Assembly (NCBI GenBank): GCA_955652245.1
Contig: CATPAV010000129.1
Span: 1 to 15,645 of the forward strand
DNA: 15,645 nucleotides
Reading direction: 5' to 3'
From: an uncultured Candidatus Udaeobacter sp.
GTDB lineage: Bacteria > Verrucomicrobiota > Verrucomicrobiia > Chthoniobacterales > UBA10450
A program made the position numbers and the translations under genes. The notes under the pieces were generated by a model. That model did no database searches, was not told the DNA's origin, and was given only the letters and a program-made list of their open reading frames with translations. Position 1 is the first letter of the stretch; every line of letters begins with the position of its first letter. Below are positions 1 through 6,672 of the stretch, piece after piece.

Positions 1-1
1 G

Positions 2-1132
2 TACCGCCTGCTTCGCAATGGAAAATTGCAGCCGGCACGGCTGCCTCTACAGTTTGTCGTGGAAGAAGATTTTACGGGTGGCGCAATTCACGACCAACCG
101 GGGCGGCGACAATGGACTGTTGCAGCGCCGTTTGACGCGCGGGTGCGCGAATTGGTTCGCGACTGGGGTGCGAGTTCTCCGGAGTCGATCGAGGAAATGA
201 TCGTGACCGCGCTCAAGATCGCGCGCGATCAGATGAGCGTGGCCGATCTTAAGCTGATCAATCGATCAGTAAAAGAAATGCGCTACGCGGCAAAGATCTT
301 CGCGGCATTTCAGGATTTACGAAAAGTCGCCGTGTTTGGTTCGGCACGGACTTCGCCCAATGCGCCAGAGTTCAAAGTGGCGGAGGATTTTGCTCGGGAA
401 ATGGTTGCACATAACTACATGGTGATTACCGGCGGGGGAGACGGAATCATGGGCGCCGCCCAGCGTGGCGCTGGCCGCGAACGCAGTTTTGGTCTGAACA
501 TCCGTCTGCCATTTGAGCAGCGGGCCAACGAAGTTATCGAGGGTGACCCCAAATTAATCAATCTGAATTACTTTTTTACCCGCAAATTAAATTTCGTAAA
601 AGAAACACACGCTTTCGCGCTGCTTCCCGGCGGGTTCGGCACACTCGACGAAACATTCGAGGTACTCACACTCATGCAAACGGGTAAAGCGCGAGTTATT
701 CCGGTGGTGCTGCTCGACCGGCCGGATGGAATTTATTGGGAGACATGGATGAAATTTCTGACTCAGCACTTGCTCAGGTTTGGCTTCATTTCACAGGAAG
801 ATTTTTCTTTTTTCAAAATCGTCCGCAACGTTCGAGAAGCGGTCCGAGAAATCGTGCAGTTTTATAAAATCTATCACTCTGCTCGTTGGGTCGGCAAAAA
901 ACTTGTCATTCGAATTAGTCATCGTTTGCCCAAAAAAGCGATTGTCGATCTTAACGAGAGATTTTCAGACATGCTGCGGACCGGCGAGCTCGTCCAAGGC
1001 GTTGCATTGCGCCAGGAAAAGAACGAGCCCGAGATTTGGGATTTGCCGCGACTGATTCTCAATCCTAACCGAAGAAGCTTTGGCCGCTTCCGTCAGCTGA
1101 TTGACGCGGTTAACTCGTCATCGATCCGATGA
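2..1132 (+). CDS. LOG-family (TIGR00730-like) Rossmann-fold protein, 5' partial
   Basis: Seen: a nucleotide-binding Rossmann core with GGGDGIMGA (from about position 430) and the signature PGGFGTLDE at 626-652. These are the two diagnostic motifs of the LOG/lysine-decarboxylase-like family. Family knowledge: members with PGGxGTxxE hydrolyse nucleoside 5'-monophosphates, including cytokinin precursors, to base plus ribose phosphate; many bacterial members have no proven substrate. The protein is longer than minimal LOGs (about 190 residues). It has roughly 100 residues before the core and a basic C-terminal extension of about 100 residues after it. The frame is open back to position 2 without a stop. 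The first possible start inside the window is a TTG at 26 with no ribosome-binding site, so the true start probably lies upstream. The stop at 1130-1132 overlaps the tail of the convergent glycosyltransferase by 15 nt. The family call is secure; the substrate is unknown. Confidence 0.88.
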   Translation, partial: YRLLRNGKLQPARLPLQFVVEEDFTGGAIHDQPGRRQWTVAAPFDARVRELVRDWGASSPESIEEMIVTALKIARDQMSVADLKLINRSVKEMRYAAKIFAAFQDLRKVAVFGSARTSPNAPEFKVAEDFAREMVAHNYMVITGGGDGIMGAAQRGAGRERSFGLNIRLPFEQRANEVIEGDPKLINLNYFFTRKLNFVKETHAFALLPGGFGTLDETFEVLTLMQTGKARVIPVVLLDRPDGIYWETWMKFLTQHLLRFGFISQEDFSFFKIVRNVREAVREIVQFYKIYHSARWVGKKLVIRISHRLPKKAIVDLNERFSDMLRTGELVQGVALRQEKNEPEIWDLPRLILNPNRRSFGRFRQLIDAVNSSSIR

Positions 1133-2308
1133 AATAAACTCGGCGCTGGGCGCCCCAGTGCGCGACGATGGGATTGCGCCTTTAGATTCGGTAACGACGC
1201 GTGCCTTGTTTTGTTGGATCAATGCAAGATCGACATCGAGCTTCGCCTGCATCATTCCATTGAAACAAAAATGTTCGCGGGCGTAGCGTAATGCGTTATC
1301 GGCACATCGCCGAGCCAATTCGCGATCGGAAAGAAACTGCACAATCGCGTTTGCCAGTGCGTCAACCTTATCAGGCTCGACGATTAAACCATTTTCACCG
1401 TGCTTAATGATTTCCGGAACATCGCCAATTCTTGTGGCGATGACCGGACAGCCGCTGGCGAATGCTTCGCGTAACACGATGGGCGAAGCTTCCGTGGACA
1501 GCGAGGCAATAACCACCATGTCTGCCGCCGCGAGGATATCGGGCGTGTCCCATCGGTAGCCGAGCATGATGATTTTGCTTTCCAGTCCCGATTTGTAAAT
1601 TGCCTCCCGTAACTCTGCTTCGCGGACTCGATCTCCCGTACCCTGACCGACAACAACAAAACGCGCGTCGGGATATCGCTGCAAAATAATCTGCGCTGCT
1701 TTCATCAATCGCTTTTGTCCTTTATCGGACCGAATCATCCCGATGTTTGCGATCACCGGTGTAATCTCGGAAAATCCCATCTCGCGCCGGAACTTCATTC
1801 TATCGCGGCCGGGATTGAACTTCGAAAGATCTACGCCGGAGCCAATCACATGGATTTTATCGGGCGAAACCCCATTTTCCTCGACGAGCTGCTTTTTAAT
1901 CACTCGCGCGTCGGCCACAATTTTCGAGCAGCCGTACTTGAAAATGAAGGCGCGTTTCCTGCTTCCGATCGGCTCAGTGATGCAGCGCGCGCGAGTTAGA
2001 GGCATTCCCAAAACAAAGAGCGGGAAACAAAGCCAGTGGTCCTTGGAGCTGTAGGTCTTGATCAGATTAATTTGGTGCCGTCGGCAAAACAGCCAGATAC
2101 GTAGCGACGCGATCGGATCCAGGCGGCGACGCAGCGGCATCGCCCACGCGCGGGTGCCAAGTTTCTGCGCCTTCGGAAAGACCTCGCTTTTCGGATCGCA
2201 GAGTAGCCACGCTTGGTGCTCGCGAGCATTTAGCCAGTTGATCTCGAGGCAGGTGCGATACTCTTGTCCGCCCCAACTGCGACTGCTCTCTACGTAGAGA
2301 ATGTTCAC
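1118..2308 (-). CDS. GT4-family glycosyltransferase
   Basis: A 396-residue GT-B glycosyltransferase. Seen: an N-terminal acceptor domain starting NILYVESSRSWGGQE, a central VIGSGVD linker, and the C-terminal donor-sugar domain with the E-x7-E element EASPIVLRE followed by ASGCPVIATRIGDVPEII and GENGLIVEPD. These are standard retaining GT4 landmarks, in which the two glutamates contact the nucleotide sugar. Likely role (inference): transfer of a sugar to a cell-surface polysaccharide or glycolipid; the sequence does not identify donor or acceptor. No signal peptide is seen, so it is probably cytoplasmic or peripheral at the inner membrane. The start is GTG at 2306-2308, 18 nt after the ACP stop, which suggests co-transcription with that gene. 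An AAGG directly touches the start and is too close to be an ordinary Shine-Dalgarno. The 3' end overlaps the LOG gene tail. Confidence 0.87.
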   Translation of the reverse strand: MNILYVESSRSWGGQEYRTCLEINWLNAREHQAWLLCDPKSEVFPKAQKLGTRAWAMPLRRRLDPIASLRIWLFCRRHQINLIKTYSSKDHWLCFPLFVLGMPLTRARCITEPIGSRKRAFIFKYGCSKIVADARVIKKQLVEENGVSPDKIHVIGSGVDLSKFNPGRDRMKFRREMGFSEITPVIANIGMIRSDKGQKRLMKAAQIILQRYPDARFVVVGQGTGDRVREAELREAIYKSGLESKIIMLGYRWDTPDILAAADMVVIASLSTEASPIVLREAFASGCPVIATRIGDVPEIIKHGENGLIVEPDKVDALANAIVQFLSDRELARRCADNALRYAREHFCFNGMMQAKLDVDLALIQQNKARVVTESKGAIPSSRTGAPSAEFISSDR

Positions 2309-2326
2309 CTTAAATCGACGGCTTCG

Positions 2327-2602
2327 CTATACCTTGCCCGTGGCGCCACGTTTTTCGAGAATATAATCGTGAATCGTATTCACGGTCCGAAGTGCTTTGC
2401 CGGCGACCTCAGAACTTGGCACGCCCACACCGAATGTTTTCTCCATGCTCACGACTAGTTCGAGCGCGTCGATGGAATCAAGACCGAGACCGTCGGGGCC
2501 GAACAGAGGAAGGTCGTCCCCGATTTGGTCCGGAGTTGTCTGAAGCATCAAATTTTTTACCAGCATCTCCTTGATGTGAGTGCGCAGATCGGTGTCGGAC
2601 AT
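2327..2602 (-). CDS. Acyl carrier protein (specialised phosphopantetheine-binding type)
   Basis: A 91-residue ACP beginning MSDTDLRTHIKEML. Seen: the 4'-phosphopantetheine attachment motif GLDSIDALEL, with the modified serine at residue 43, in an acidic helix-rich protein of normal ACP length. The LFGPDGLGLDSIDALEL style, with an extended loop before the serine, resembles accessory ACPs of aryl-polyene or other specialised lipid clusters more than the housekeeping fatty-acid ACP (which has GADSLD). That comparison is from family knowledge and is not proof of pathway. I chose the ATG at 2600-2602. A TTG eight codons further upstream would add residues that align to no ACP and would overlap the putative -10 box. 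The gene is followed after 18 nt by the GT4 glycosyltransferase. The pair may act together on a lipid-linked product, but no ketosynthase or acyltransferase is nearby. Confidence 0.88.
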   Translation of the reverse strand: MSDTDLRTHIKEMLVKNLMLQTTPDQIGDDLPLFGPDGLGLDSIDALELVVSMEKTFGVGVPSSEVAGKALRTVNTIHDYILEKRGATGKV

Positions 2603-2614
2603 AAAGAAGTGGCG

Positions 2615-2643
2615 ATTTTGTCGCAAGTCGCAACGCAGGTCAA
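2615..2643 (-). promoter_or_regulatory. Candidate promoter of the ACP-glycosyltransferase pair
   Basis: On the minus strand, TTGACC (2638-2643, 5/6 to the -35 consensus) is followed by a 17-nt spacer and CAAAAT (2615-2620, 4/6 to the -10 consensus). The expected start of transcription, about 7 nt downstream, is near 2608. That leaves only about 6 nt before the ATG at 2602, and no Shine-Dalgarno is present. If real, the transcript would be nearly leaderless. Promoter matches of this quality also occur by chance. Confidence 0.35.
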
Positions 2644-2746
2644 CTGAGCCGGTAAAATCTTATTCGATCAGCAACCTGCCTAGCCGCGCCTGCGCCAAGC
2701 GACGGATTAAAGGCATGCGAAGCTAGCAACAGCCAGTTTTCCAGCT

Positions 2747-3070
2747 CTAGACCTGATCAGCTTTGCCGCCCGGCGTGATGGTTTGATTCGGATCAGGCCG
2801 CACTTCGGTGCTTGCCGACTGGTTTTCGATTCGTGGCACCGTCGATTGCGCGGGTTTTACGTCTGACTTTGCCGTTTCGCTCTCAGATTTCCCGGCCTTA
2901 TGCAATTCGTCGCTGAACTCGTCCTTGGCCTTTTGAAACTCCTTCACTGCCTGGCCCATTCCGCGCGCGAGTTCTGGTAATTTCTTTGCGCCGAACAAAA
3001 CGAGAATGATCAGCAAGATGATGATCAAGTCGGGTCCCGCCAAATTCATGAAGCTGGCGATAAGGCTCAT
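2747..3070 (-). CDS. tatA: Twin-arginine translocase subunit TatA/TatE
   Basis: A 107-residue TatA/Hcf106-family protein. Seen: one N-terminal membrane helix (about residues 13-26, LIIILLIILVLFG), the Phe-Gly hinge, and the amphipathic helix AKKLPELARGMGQAVKEFQKAKDEF. A polar, low-complexity tail rich in Ser, Thr, Lys and Pro follows. Role from family knowledge: TatA oligomers form or weaken the membrane at the pore that exports folded proteins carrying twin-arginine signal peptides, with TatB and TatC. Neither tatB nor tatC is in the window, so this is a stand-alone tatA. The FGAKKLPELARG pattern fits TatA better than TatB, whose hinge region usually carries Gly-Pro and a conserved Glu. The ATG start at 3068-3070 is unambiguous. 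The gene is divergent from Ku, with 118 nt between start codons. Confidence 0.9.
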   Translation of the reverse strand: MSLIASFMNLAGPDLIIILLIILVLFGAKKLPELARGMGQAVKEFQKAKDEFSDELHKAGKSESETAKSDVKPAQSTVPRIENQSASTEVRPDPNQTITPGGKADQV

Positions 3071-3188
3071 ACGTCGCTTTCAAGATCAGACCCGTTTGCC
3101 CAACTTGCAAGGCAAATCGACGCAGCAGCAGCGGCAACCCGGCTTGAAGTTGACAGAACCCCGCCCGTGTGGGAAAAAGTCCCGCGAT

Positions 3189-4049
3189 ATGCGTCCAATC
3201 TGGAAAGGCAGCATTAGCTTTGGGCTCGTGTATATTCCGGTGGCTGTTTACCCGGCCACACGCGAGGAGAAGCTTAGTTTTCGGCAACTCCGTTCCATCG
3301 ATCTTAGCCCGATCAGGTACAAAAAGGTGGCTGAGGCCGATTCAAAAGAAGTTCCGGCCGAGCAGATCGTCAAAGGATTCGAATACGAACGCGGCCGCTA
3401 CGTTGTTATGAAGGAGGAGGATTTTGAGAAGGTCCGCATCGAATCCACTCATTCCATTGACATTACTGACTTCGTTGAATTGGAACAGGTCGATCCAAAA
3501 TTTTTCTACAAGCCCTATTTTTTGGAGCCGCAGAAAGGCGGGGAGAAGGCTTACGCTGTTTTGCACAAGGCGCTTAGCGGAACGGGCAAGATCGGTATCG
3601 CCAAGGTCGTGATCAGCAACCGCGAACATCTCGCGGCCGTAAAACCCGATGGATTATTTCTCATCTTGGAGCTGATGCACTTCGCGAGCGAAATCCTTAG
3701 TACCGAGATTTTGAAGGACGGATCGGCGACTGCGGTTACCGACAAAGAATTAAAAATGGCCCAAGCGCTCATTGACAGTATGTCCGTTTCCTGGGAACCG
3801 GAAAAATATCGGGACGAATATCGGACGGCATTGATGGAGATCATCGAGCAGAAAGCGAAGAACAAACAGGTTGCTGCCAAAGTCGCGCCCCCACCAACGC
3901 CGACCAATGTTGTCGACCTTGTTAAAGTCCTTCAGGACAGCCTCAACCGCACTCAATCCTTGAAACAAAAGCGCGGCTCTGCTCGCTCCAGCGGGCGCTC
4001 GACAGCCACGCTGGTGAAGCAAAAGAGGCGTGCGGGCATTTTGAGCTAA
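3189..4049 (+). CDS. ku: Non-homologous end-joining protein Ku
   Basis: A 286-residue bacterial Ku. Seen: the canonical N-terminus MRPIWKGSISFGLVYIPV, the core segment KGFEYERGRYVVMKEEDFEKV, FYKPYFLEP, and the LMHFASEI and ELKMAQALIDSMS segments of the beta-barrel/bridge region. The tail is rich in Lys and Arg (after about residue 250). Function from family knowledge: a homodimer threads onto double-strand DNA ends and recruits LigD for end joining; the basic tail aids DNA binding. I chose ATG 3189 because the family's N-terminus begins exactly there. A longer reading frame back to 3006 would add 61 unrelated residues and overlap tatA. No ligD is in the window. A TTGACA at 3150-3155 has only a poor -10 at the right distance, so the promoter is unresolved. 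A small GGGA-AAAAG-TCCC hairpin sits just before the start. Confidence 0.93.
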   Translation: MRPIWKGSISFGLVYIPVAVYPATREEKLSFRQLRSIDLSPIRYKKVAEADSKEVPAEQIVKGFEYERGRYVVMKEEDFEKVRIESTHSIDITDFVELEQVDPKFFYKPYFLEPQKGGEKAYAVLHKALSGTGKIGIAKVVISNREHLAAVKPDGLFLILELMHFASEILSTEILKDGSATAVTDKELKMAQALIDSMSVSWEPEKYRDEYRTALMEIIEQKAKNKQVAAKVAPPPTPTNVVDLVKVLQDSLNRTQSLKQKRGSARSSGRSTATLVKQKRRAGILS

Positions 4050-4074
4050 TTGCATTCTGCCAAACCTGGCCTGA

Positions 4075-4121
4075 CAAATCGGACCGTTCGTGAGCTTGAA
4101 AACCCGGTTGCAAATCGGACC
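4075..4121 (+). repeat. 11-bp direct repeat upstream of rpsN
   Basis: CAAATCGGACC occurs at 4075-4085 and again, exactly, at 4111-4121. The 36-nt period places both copies in the 99-nt space between Ku and rpsN. This could be a regulator's paired half-sites or a small duplication. It is not an inverted repeat and does not resemble a known Zur box. Confidence 0.5.
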
Positions 4122-4148
4122 TTCTCCATTAGCTTACGCGTTCAATTT

Positions 4149-4418
4149 ATGGCCAAAACTTCCTGGATTAATCGCAATGAGCGGAAGCGCGCGACGGTGA
4201 AGAAGTACGCCGCGTTACGCGCGGAGTTAAAGGCGAAAAAGGATTATGCTGGTCTCGCACAGTTGCCGCGCGATGCCAGCCCCAGCCGTGTCGTAAACCG
4301 CTGTGAAGTTACGGGTCGCCGCCGCGCATTTATTCGCCGGTTCAAGGTTTCGCGTCTCACGTTTCGAGAGCTGGCTTCGCAAGGGCTCATCCCTGGCGTA
4401 ACGAAATCGAGCTGGTAA
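4149..4418 (+). CDS. rpsN: 30S ribosomal protein S14, short zinc-free type
   Basis: An 89-residue S14 (uS14), a component of the small-subunit head. Seen: N-terminus MAKTSWINRNERKR, then the C-terminal signature RCEVTGRRRAFIRRFKVSRLTFRELA and ending GVTKSSW. Only one cysteine is present, so the two CxxC zinc knuckles of the 61-residue C+ form are missing. The length matches the short C- form, such as the second S14 of Bacillus subtilis, rather than the ~101-residue enterobacterial form. ATG 4149 is chosen because it begins the conserved N-terminus; extending upstream to 4050 adds unrelated residues. No Shine-Dalgarno is visible. The gene lies outside any ribosomal-protein operon, between Ku and a CorC-type gene. 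C- paralogues elsewhere are often zinc-repressed backups; whether another S14 exists in this genome cannot be seen. Confidence 0.95.
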   Translation: MAKTSWINRNERKRATVKKYAALRAELKAKKDYAGLAQLPRDASPSRVVNRCEVTGRRRAFIRRFKVSRLTFRELASQGLIPGVTKSSW

Positions 4419-4464
4419 AGTCCTGCCTCGACAGGGTCTCGGGTGTACGGGCTGCATCCGCGCA

Positions 4465-5865
4465 ATGAACTTTTTATTTTTGTTTCTCGCCACGTCGCCC
4501 ATTACTGAAGCAATCAGTGAACACTGGGATTCTCCCCCTGTATTGCTTGGCAAACTCGCAGCCATTGCTGCGCTTGTCGGACTCAATGGTTTTTTTGTCG
4601 CGTGCGAATTCGCCATTGTCAAGGTGCGTGGTAGCCAGCTCGACGCGTTGATAGGAAACGGCGATCTCCGAGCGCACTTCGTCAAGCACGTCCGCAGCCA
4701 TCTCGATGCCTACCTTTCCGCAACACAGCTTGGTATTACTCTGGCGAGCCTTGCACTCGGCTGGATTGGCGAACAGTTTCTGGTGCAAATCCTTGAGCCG
4801 TTTTTCGCGCTTGTAAATATTCACTCTCACGGACTTGTCACATCGGTATCGGTCGCGCTCGCCTTTGTCGGCATCACATTTTTGCACATTGTCTTCGGCG
4901 AACTCGGCCCGAAATACACCGCCATCGCTAACCCATTGCCAGTCGCTTTGCGGCTGGTGCGTCCGCTCGGCGTGTTTTATCTCTTGTTCCGGCCCGTGAT
5001 TTGGTTGCTGCACAAATCTTCAAACTTGCTTTTGCAGGGAGTCTTGCGCATGCGCCCCGCCTCTGGCGCGGAGCTGGCGCATAGTGAAGAGGAGTTGCGG
5101 CTGATTCTCGAACAAAGCGAAAAATCACAGGAAGTTTCCGCGCTCGGGCGCGATCTGCTTATCAATGCACTCGATCTACGCGACCGTGTCGTGCGCGATA
5201 TCATGACGCCTCGCGGCGAAATCGTTTATCTCGATCTCGAAGACAGCTTCGAAGCCAACGTGAAAAAGGCAATCGAATCGCGACATACACGCTTCCCGCT
5301 TTGCCGGGAAAATCTCGATAACACGCTCGGCCTCGTTCACATAAAAGAGCTGGTGCCGATGATGCGCGACCCGCACCCGGATCTCATGCGCATCAAACGC
5401 GATCTGATTCCGGTCCCAGAAATGATGTCACTCGAGAAACTTCTCAGCCTCTTTCTGACCAAGCACGCACATCTTGCTATGGTGGTGGACGAATTTGGCG
5501 GCACGGTTGGCATGGTCACGCTCGAAAATGTGCTCGAGGAATTAGTCGGCGACATTCAGGACGAGTTCGACGCGGAGAAGGAGGAGTTTCGCAAGATCAA
5601 CGACAACGAATTTGCAGTGGCCGGCTCGCTCGGGCTTTATGAGTTAAACGACGCCACTGGACTGGAACTGGAGAGCGTGGACGTAAGCACCATCGGCGGT
5701 TACGTCACGCATCTGCTCGGTCATCTGCCCAAACAAGGCGAACAAGTCAAGATCGACAACTACCTTGTCACGGTTTCGCAAACCGACGGCCGCCGCGTGA
5801 ATCAACTTCATTTTAAAAAATTGAGCGACGCTGCGGTGTCAGCGCCTGCATCTGGGAAGTTGTAG
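4465..5865 (+). CDS. CNNM/CorC (HlyC) family membrane protein with DUF21 and CBS domains
   Basis: A 466-residue protein with the full family architecture. A DUF21 transmembrane domain (about residues 25-200) contains NGFFVACEFAIVKVR and the signature FGELGPK. A pair of CBS domains follows (about 215-345, with RDIMTPR, RFPLCRENLDNTLGLVHIKEL and VVDEFGGTVGMVTLENVLEELVGDIQDE). A C-terminal CorC_HlyC transporter-associated domain closes the protein (about 360-450). Family knowledge: inner-membrane proteins linked to Mg2+ or Co2+ efflux and metal resistance; CBS domains sense adenine nucleotides. The old name 'hemolysin' is misleading. The usual GEL(V/I)PK has Gly in place of Val/Ile here, a mild variation. 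The ATG at 4465 gives the family's usual length; it lies 46 nt after rpsN. The stop codon runs into a strong hairpin at 5865. Confidence 0.92.
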   Translation: MNFLFLFLATSPITEAISEHWDSPPVLLGKLAAIAALVGLNGFFVACEFAIVKVRGSQLDALIGNGDLRAHFVKHVRSHLDAYLSATQLGITLASLALGWIGEQFLVQILEPFFALVNIHSHGLVTSVSVALAFVGITFLHIVFGELGPKYTAIANPLPVALRLVRPLGVFYLLFRPVIWLLHKSSNLLLQGVLRMRPASGAELAHSEEELRLILEQSEKSQEVSALGRDLLINALDLRDRVVRDIMTPRGEIVYLDLEDSFEANVKKAIESRHTRFPLCRENLDNTLGLVHIKELVPMMRDPHPDLMRIKRDLIPVPEMMSLEKLLSLFLTKHAHLAMVVDEFGGTVGMVTLENVLEELVGDIQDEFDAEKEEFRKINDNEFAVAGSLGLYELNDATGLELESVDVSTIGGYVTHLLGHLPKQGEQVKIDNYLVTVSQTDGRRVNQLHFKKLSDAAVSAPASGKL

Positions 5866-5885
5866 CCGGGATCGGTGATCCCGGC
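5865..5885 (+). repeat. Perfect 9-bp-stem hairpin at the corC-like stop codon
   Basis: GCCGGGATC (5865-5873), loop GGT, GATCCCGGC (5877-5885). The first base is the last base of the TAG stop. No T-run follows, so it is not a classic intrinsic terminator. It ends 9 nt before the start of the CPXCG gene. The unit GTAGCCGGGATCggtGATCCCGGC looks like a dispersed intergenic palindrome. Calling it repetitive in this genome is from recall and needs a genome search. Confidence 0.6.
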
Positions 5886-5894
5886 CGTCTGCAA

Positions 5895-6083
5895 ATGGAA
5901 TTAATTGCCGATACAGAAGTCAGCTGTCCGCATTGCGGCGAAATTTTCCCGATCCAGATCGATACATCGCAGCCAGAACAAACATTGATCGAGGACTGCA
6001 CCGTCTGTTGTCGCCCAATCACGTTGTCGATTCGTTGTAGGCCGGGTTCGATTGTCGATCTTACCTGTAGCGGCGCTCCGTAA
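5895..6083 (+). CDS. CPXCG-motif cysteine-rich protein
   Basis: A 62-residue protein of the small Cys_rich_CPXG family. Seen: CPHCG (Cys11, Cys14) near the N-terminus and the diagnostic IEDCTVCCRPITL (Cys35, Cys38, Cys39) at the centre. Together these form a likely zinc-ribbon site. Function is unknown in the family; a metal-binding or regulatory role is inference. The C-terminal 15 residues after RPITLSIR do not follow the acidic tail usual in relatives and may be locally diverged. The ATG at 5895 has no Shine-Dalgarno, and the perfect hairpin at 5865-5885 lies immediately upstream, so read-through or coupled translation from the CorC-type gene is plausible. The gene is convergent with mntR, with 36 nt between stops and no obvious terminator there. 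Confidence 0.85.
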   Translation: MELIADTEVSCPHCGEIFPIQIDTSQPEQTLIEDCTVCCRPITLSIRCRPGSIVDLTCSGAP

Positions 6084-6119
6084 CCGTCAGATTTCCTACA
6101 ATAGCGCCAACCCGCAAGG

Positions 6120-6557
6120 TCAAGCCACCACAGCTTCCAATTGAGCGCGCAAGGCTGGCCGCTGCCGCAATTGCGCGGTGAGAGCCTCGATCGCGCGAAG
6201 CGTCTGCGGGCTGATGTGATGCTCCATTCCTTCTACGTCGTGATAAATAACGCGCTCGTCGAGGCCGAGAAGGCTGAGAAAATCGGTGAGGAGCTTGTGT
6301 CGATTGGCGATTTTGCGCGCCAACTTTTTGCCGGCCACAGTCAAAATAAGGCCGCGATATTTCTCGTATTTTAACAGGCCCTCGGCATCGAGCCGCTGCA
6401 CCATGTTAGTCACACTGGCTTGCGAGATTTTCAAGGCAGCCGCGATATCGACAACGCGTGCATAACCTTTGGAGTTAATGAGCCCGAGAATGCGTTCCAG
6501 ATAGTCCTCCACTGCAGTGGAACCCCCGAGAGCAGAAGGAGAATTTTTACCTGGCAT
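6120..6557 (-). CDS. mntR: Manganese-responsive DtxR-family regulator MntR
   Basis: A 145-residue metalloregulator. An N-terminal winged helix-turn-helix (about 15-75; GYARVVDIAAALKISQASVT, then YEKYRGLILT) is followed by a dimerisation/metal domain. Six residues correspond to the Bacillus subtilis MntR ligands at a constant offset of ten: Asp18, Glu21, His87, Glu109, Glu112 and His113 (VEDYLE, NRHKLL, DVEGMEHH). This identifies it as MntR rather than an iron-type DtxR/IdeR, which also carries an SH3-like domain that is absent here. Role: with Mn2+ bound it represses manganese import. It is divergent from mntH, and the shared 138-nt intergenic region holds a matching operator. ATG at 6555-6557 is preferred because it starts just before the first helix. 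A possible near-leaderless promoter lies at 6566-6594. Confidence 0.94.
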   Translation of the reverse strand: MPGKNSPSALGGSTAVEDYLERILGLINSKGYARVVDIAAALKISQASVTNMVQRLDAEGLLKYEKYRGLILTVAGKKLARKIANRHKLLTDFLSLLGLDERVIYHDVEGMEHHISPQTLRAIEALTAQLRQRPALRAQLEAVVA

Positions 6558-6565
6558 CGGCTGAA

Positions 6566-6594
6566 AAAATAAGAGACCGAGCAGAGATAGTCAA
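6566..6594 (-). promoter_or_regulatory. Candidate mntR promoter
   Basis: On the minus strand, TTGACT (6589-6594, 5/6 match) is followed by a 17-nt spacer and TATTTT (6566-6571, 4/6 match). Only 8 nt separate the -10 box from the ATG at 6557, so the transcript would be leaderless or nearly so. No Shine-Dalgarno is visible. The TTAGGT operator lies about 50 nt upstream of this promoter. Confidence 0.4.
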
Positions 6595-6610
6595 CCAAAT
6601 AAATGATTGC

Positions 6611-6628
6611 CTATTGACAGAACAATAG
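6611..6628. promoter_or_regulatory. Second inverted repeat in the mntR-mntH space, overlapping a -35 box
   Basis: CTATTG (6611-6616), 6-nt spacer ACAGAA, CAATAG (6623-6628); the arms are a perfect inverted repeat. It overlaps a perfect -35 hexamer TTGACA (6614-6619) that points toward mntH. No good -10 lies at 16-18 nt (6637-6642 is AACTAA), as can occur in activator-dependent or weak promoters. It may be an extra regulator site, but short perfect arms like this can be chance. Confidence 0.35.
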
Positions 6629-6643
6629 AATGATAGAACTAAC

Positions 6644-6657
6644 TTAGGTTGACCTAA
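6644..6657. promoter_or_regulatory. MntR/DtxR-type operator in front of mntH
   Basis: TTAGGT-TG-ACCTAA is a perfect inverted repeat of two 6-bp arms, with A-T matching one step further out (AA...TT at 6641-6642 and 6659-6660, one mismatch between). It resembles the TTAGGTTAG half-site of DtxR/IdeR/SirR-type boxes. It sits between divergent mntR and mntH, 38 nt before the mntH ATG. If TTGACA at 6614-6619 is the -35, the operator covers the expected transcription start, the classic position for repression. Confidence 0.75.
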
Positions 6658-6672
6658 ATTCCAACCAATTCC

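Noticed and set aside
3006..3188. A 61-residue N-terminal extension of Ku
   Set aside because: It overlaps the tatA coding start on the other strand and resembles no Ku sequence; the conserved N-terminus begins at 3189.
4227..4685. A 152-residue minus-strand frame across rpsN and the start of the CorC-type gene
   Set aside because: It is antisense to two clear genes and has no family motif.
4474..5013. A 179-residue minus-strand frame opposite the DUF21 domain
   Set aside because: It is polar, featureless sequence antisense to a clear membrane domain.
6084..6119. Bidirectional terminator between the CPXCG gene and mntR
   Set aside because: No stable inverted repeat with T-runs is visible in these 36 nt.
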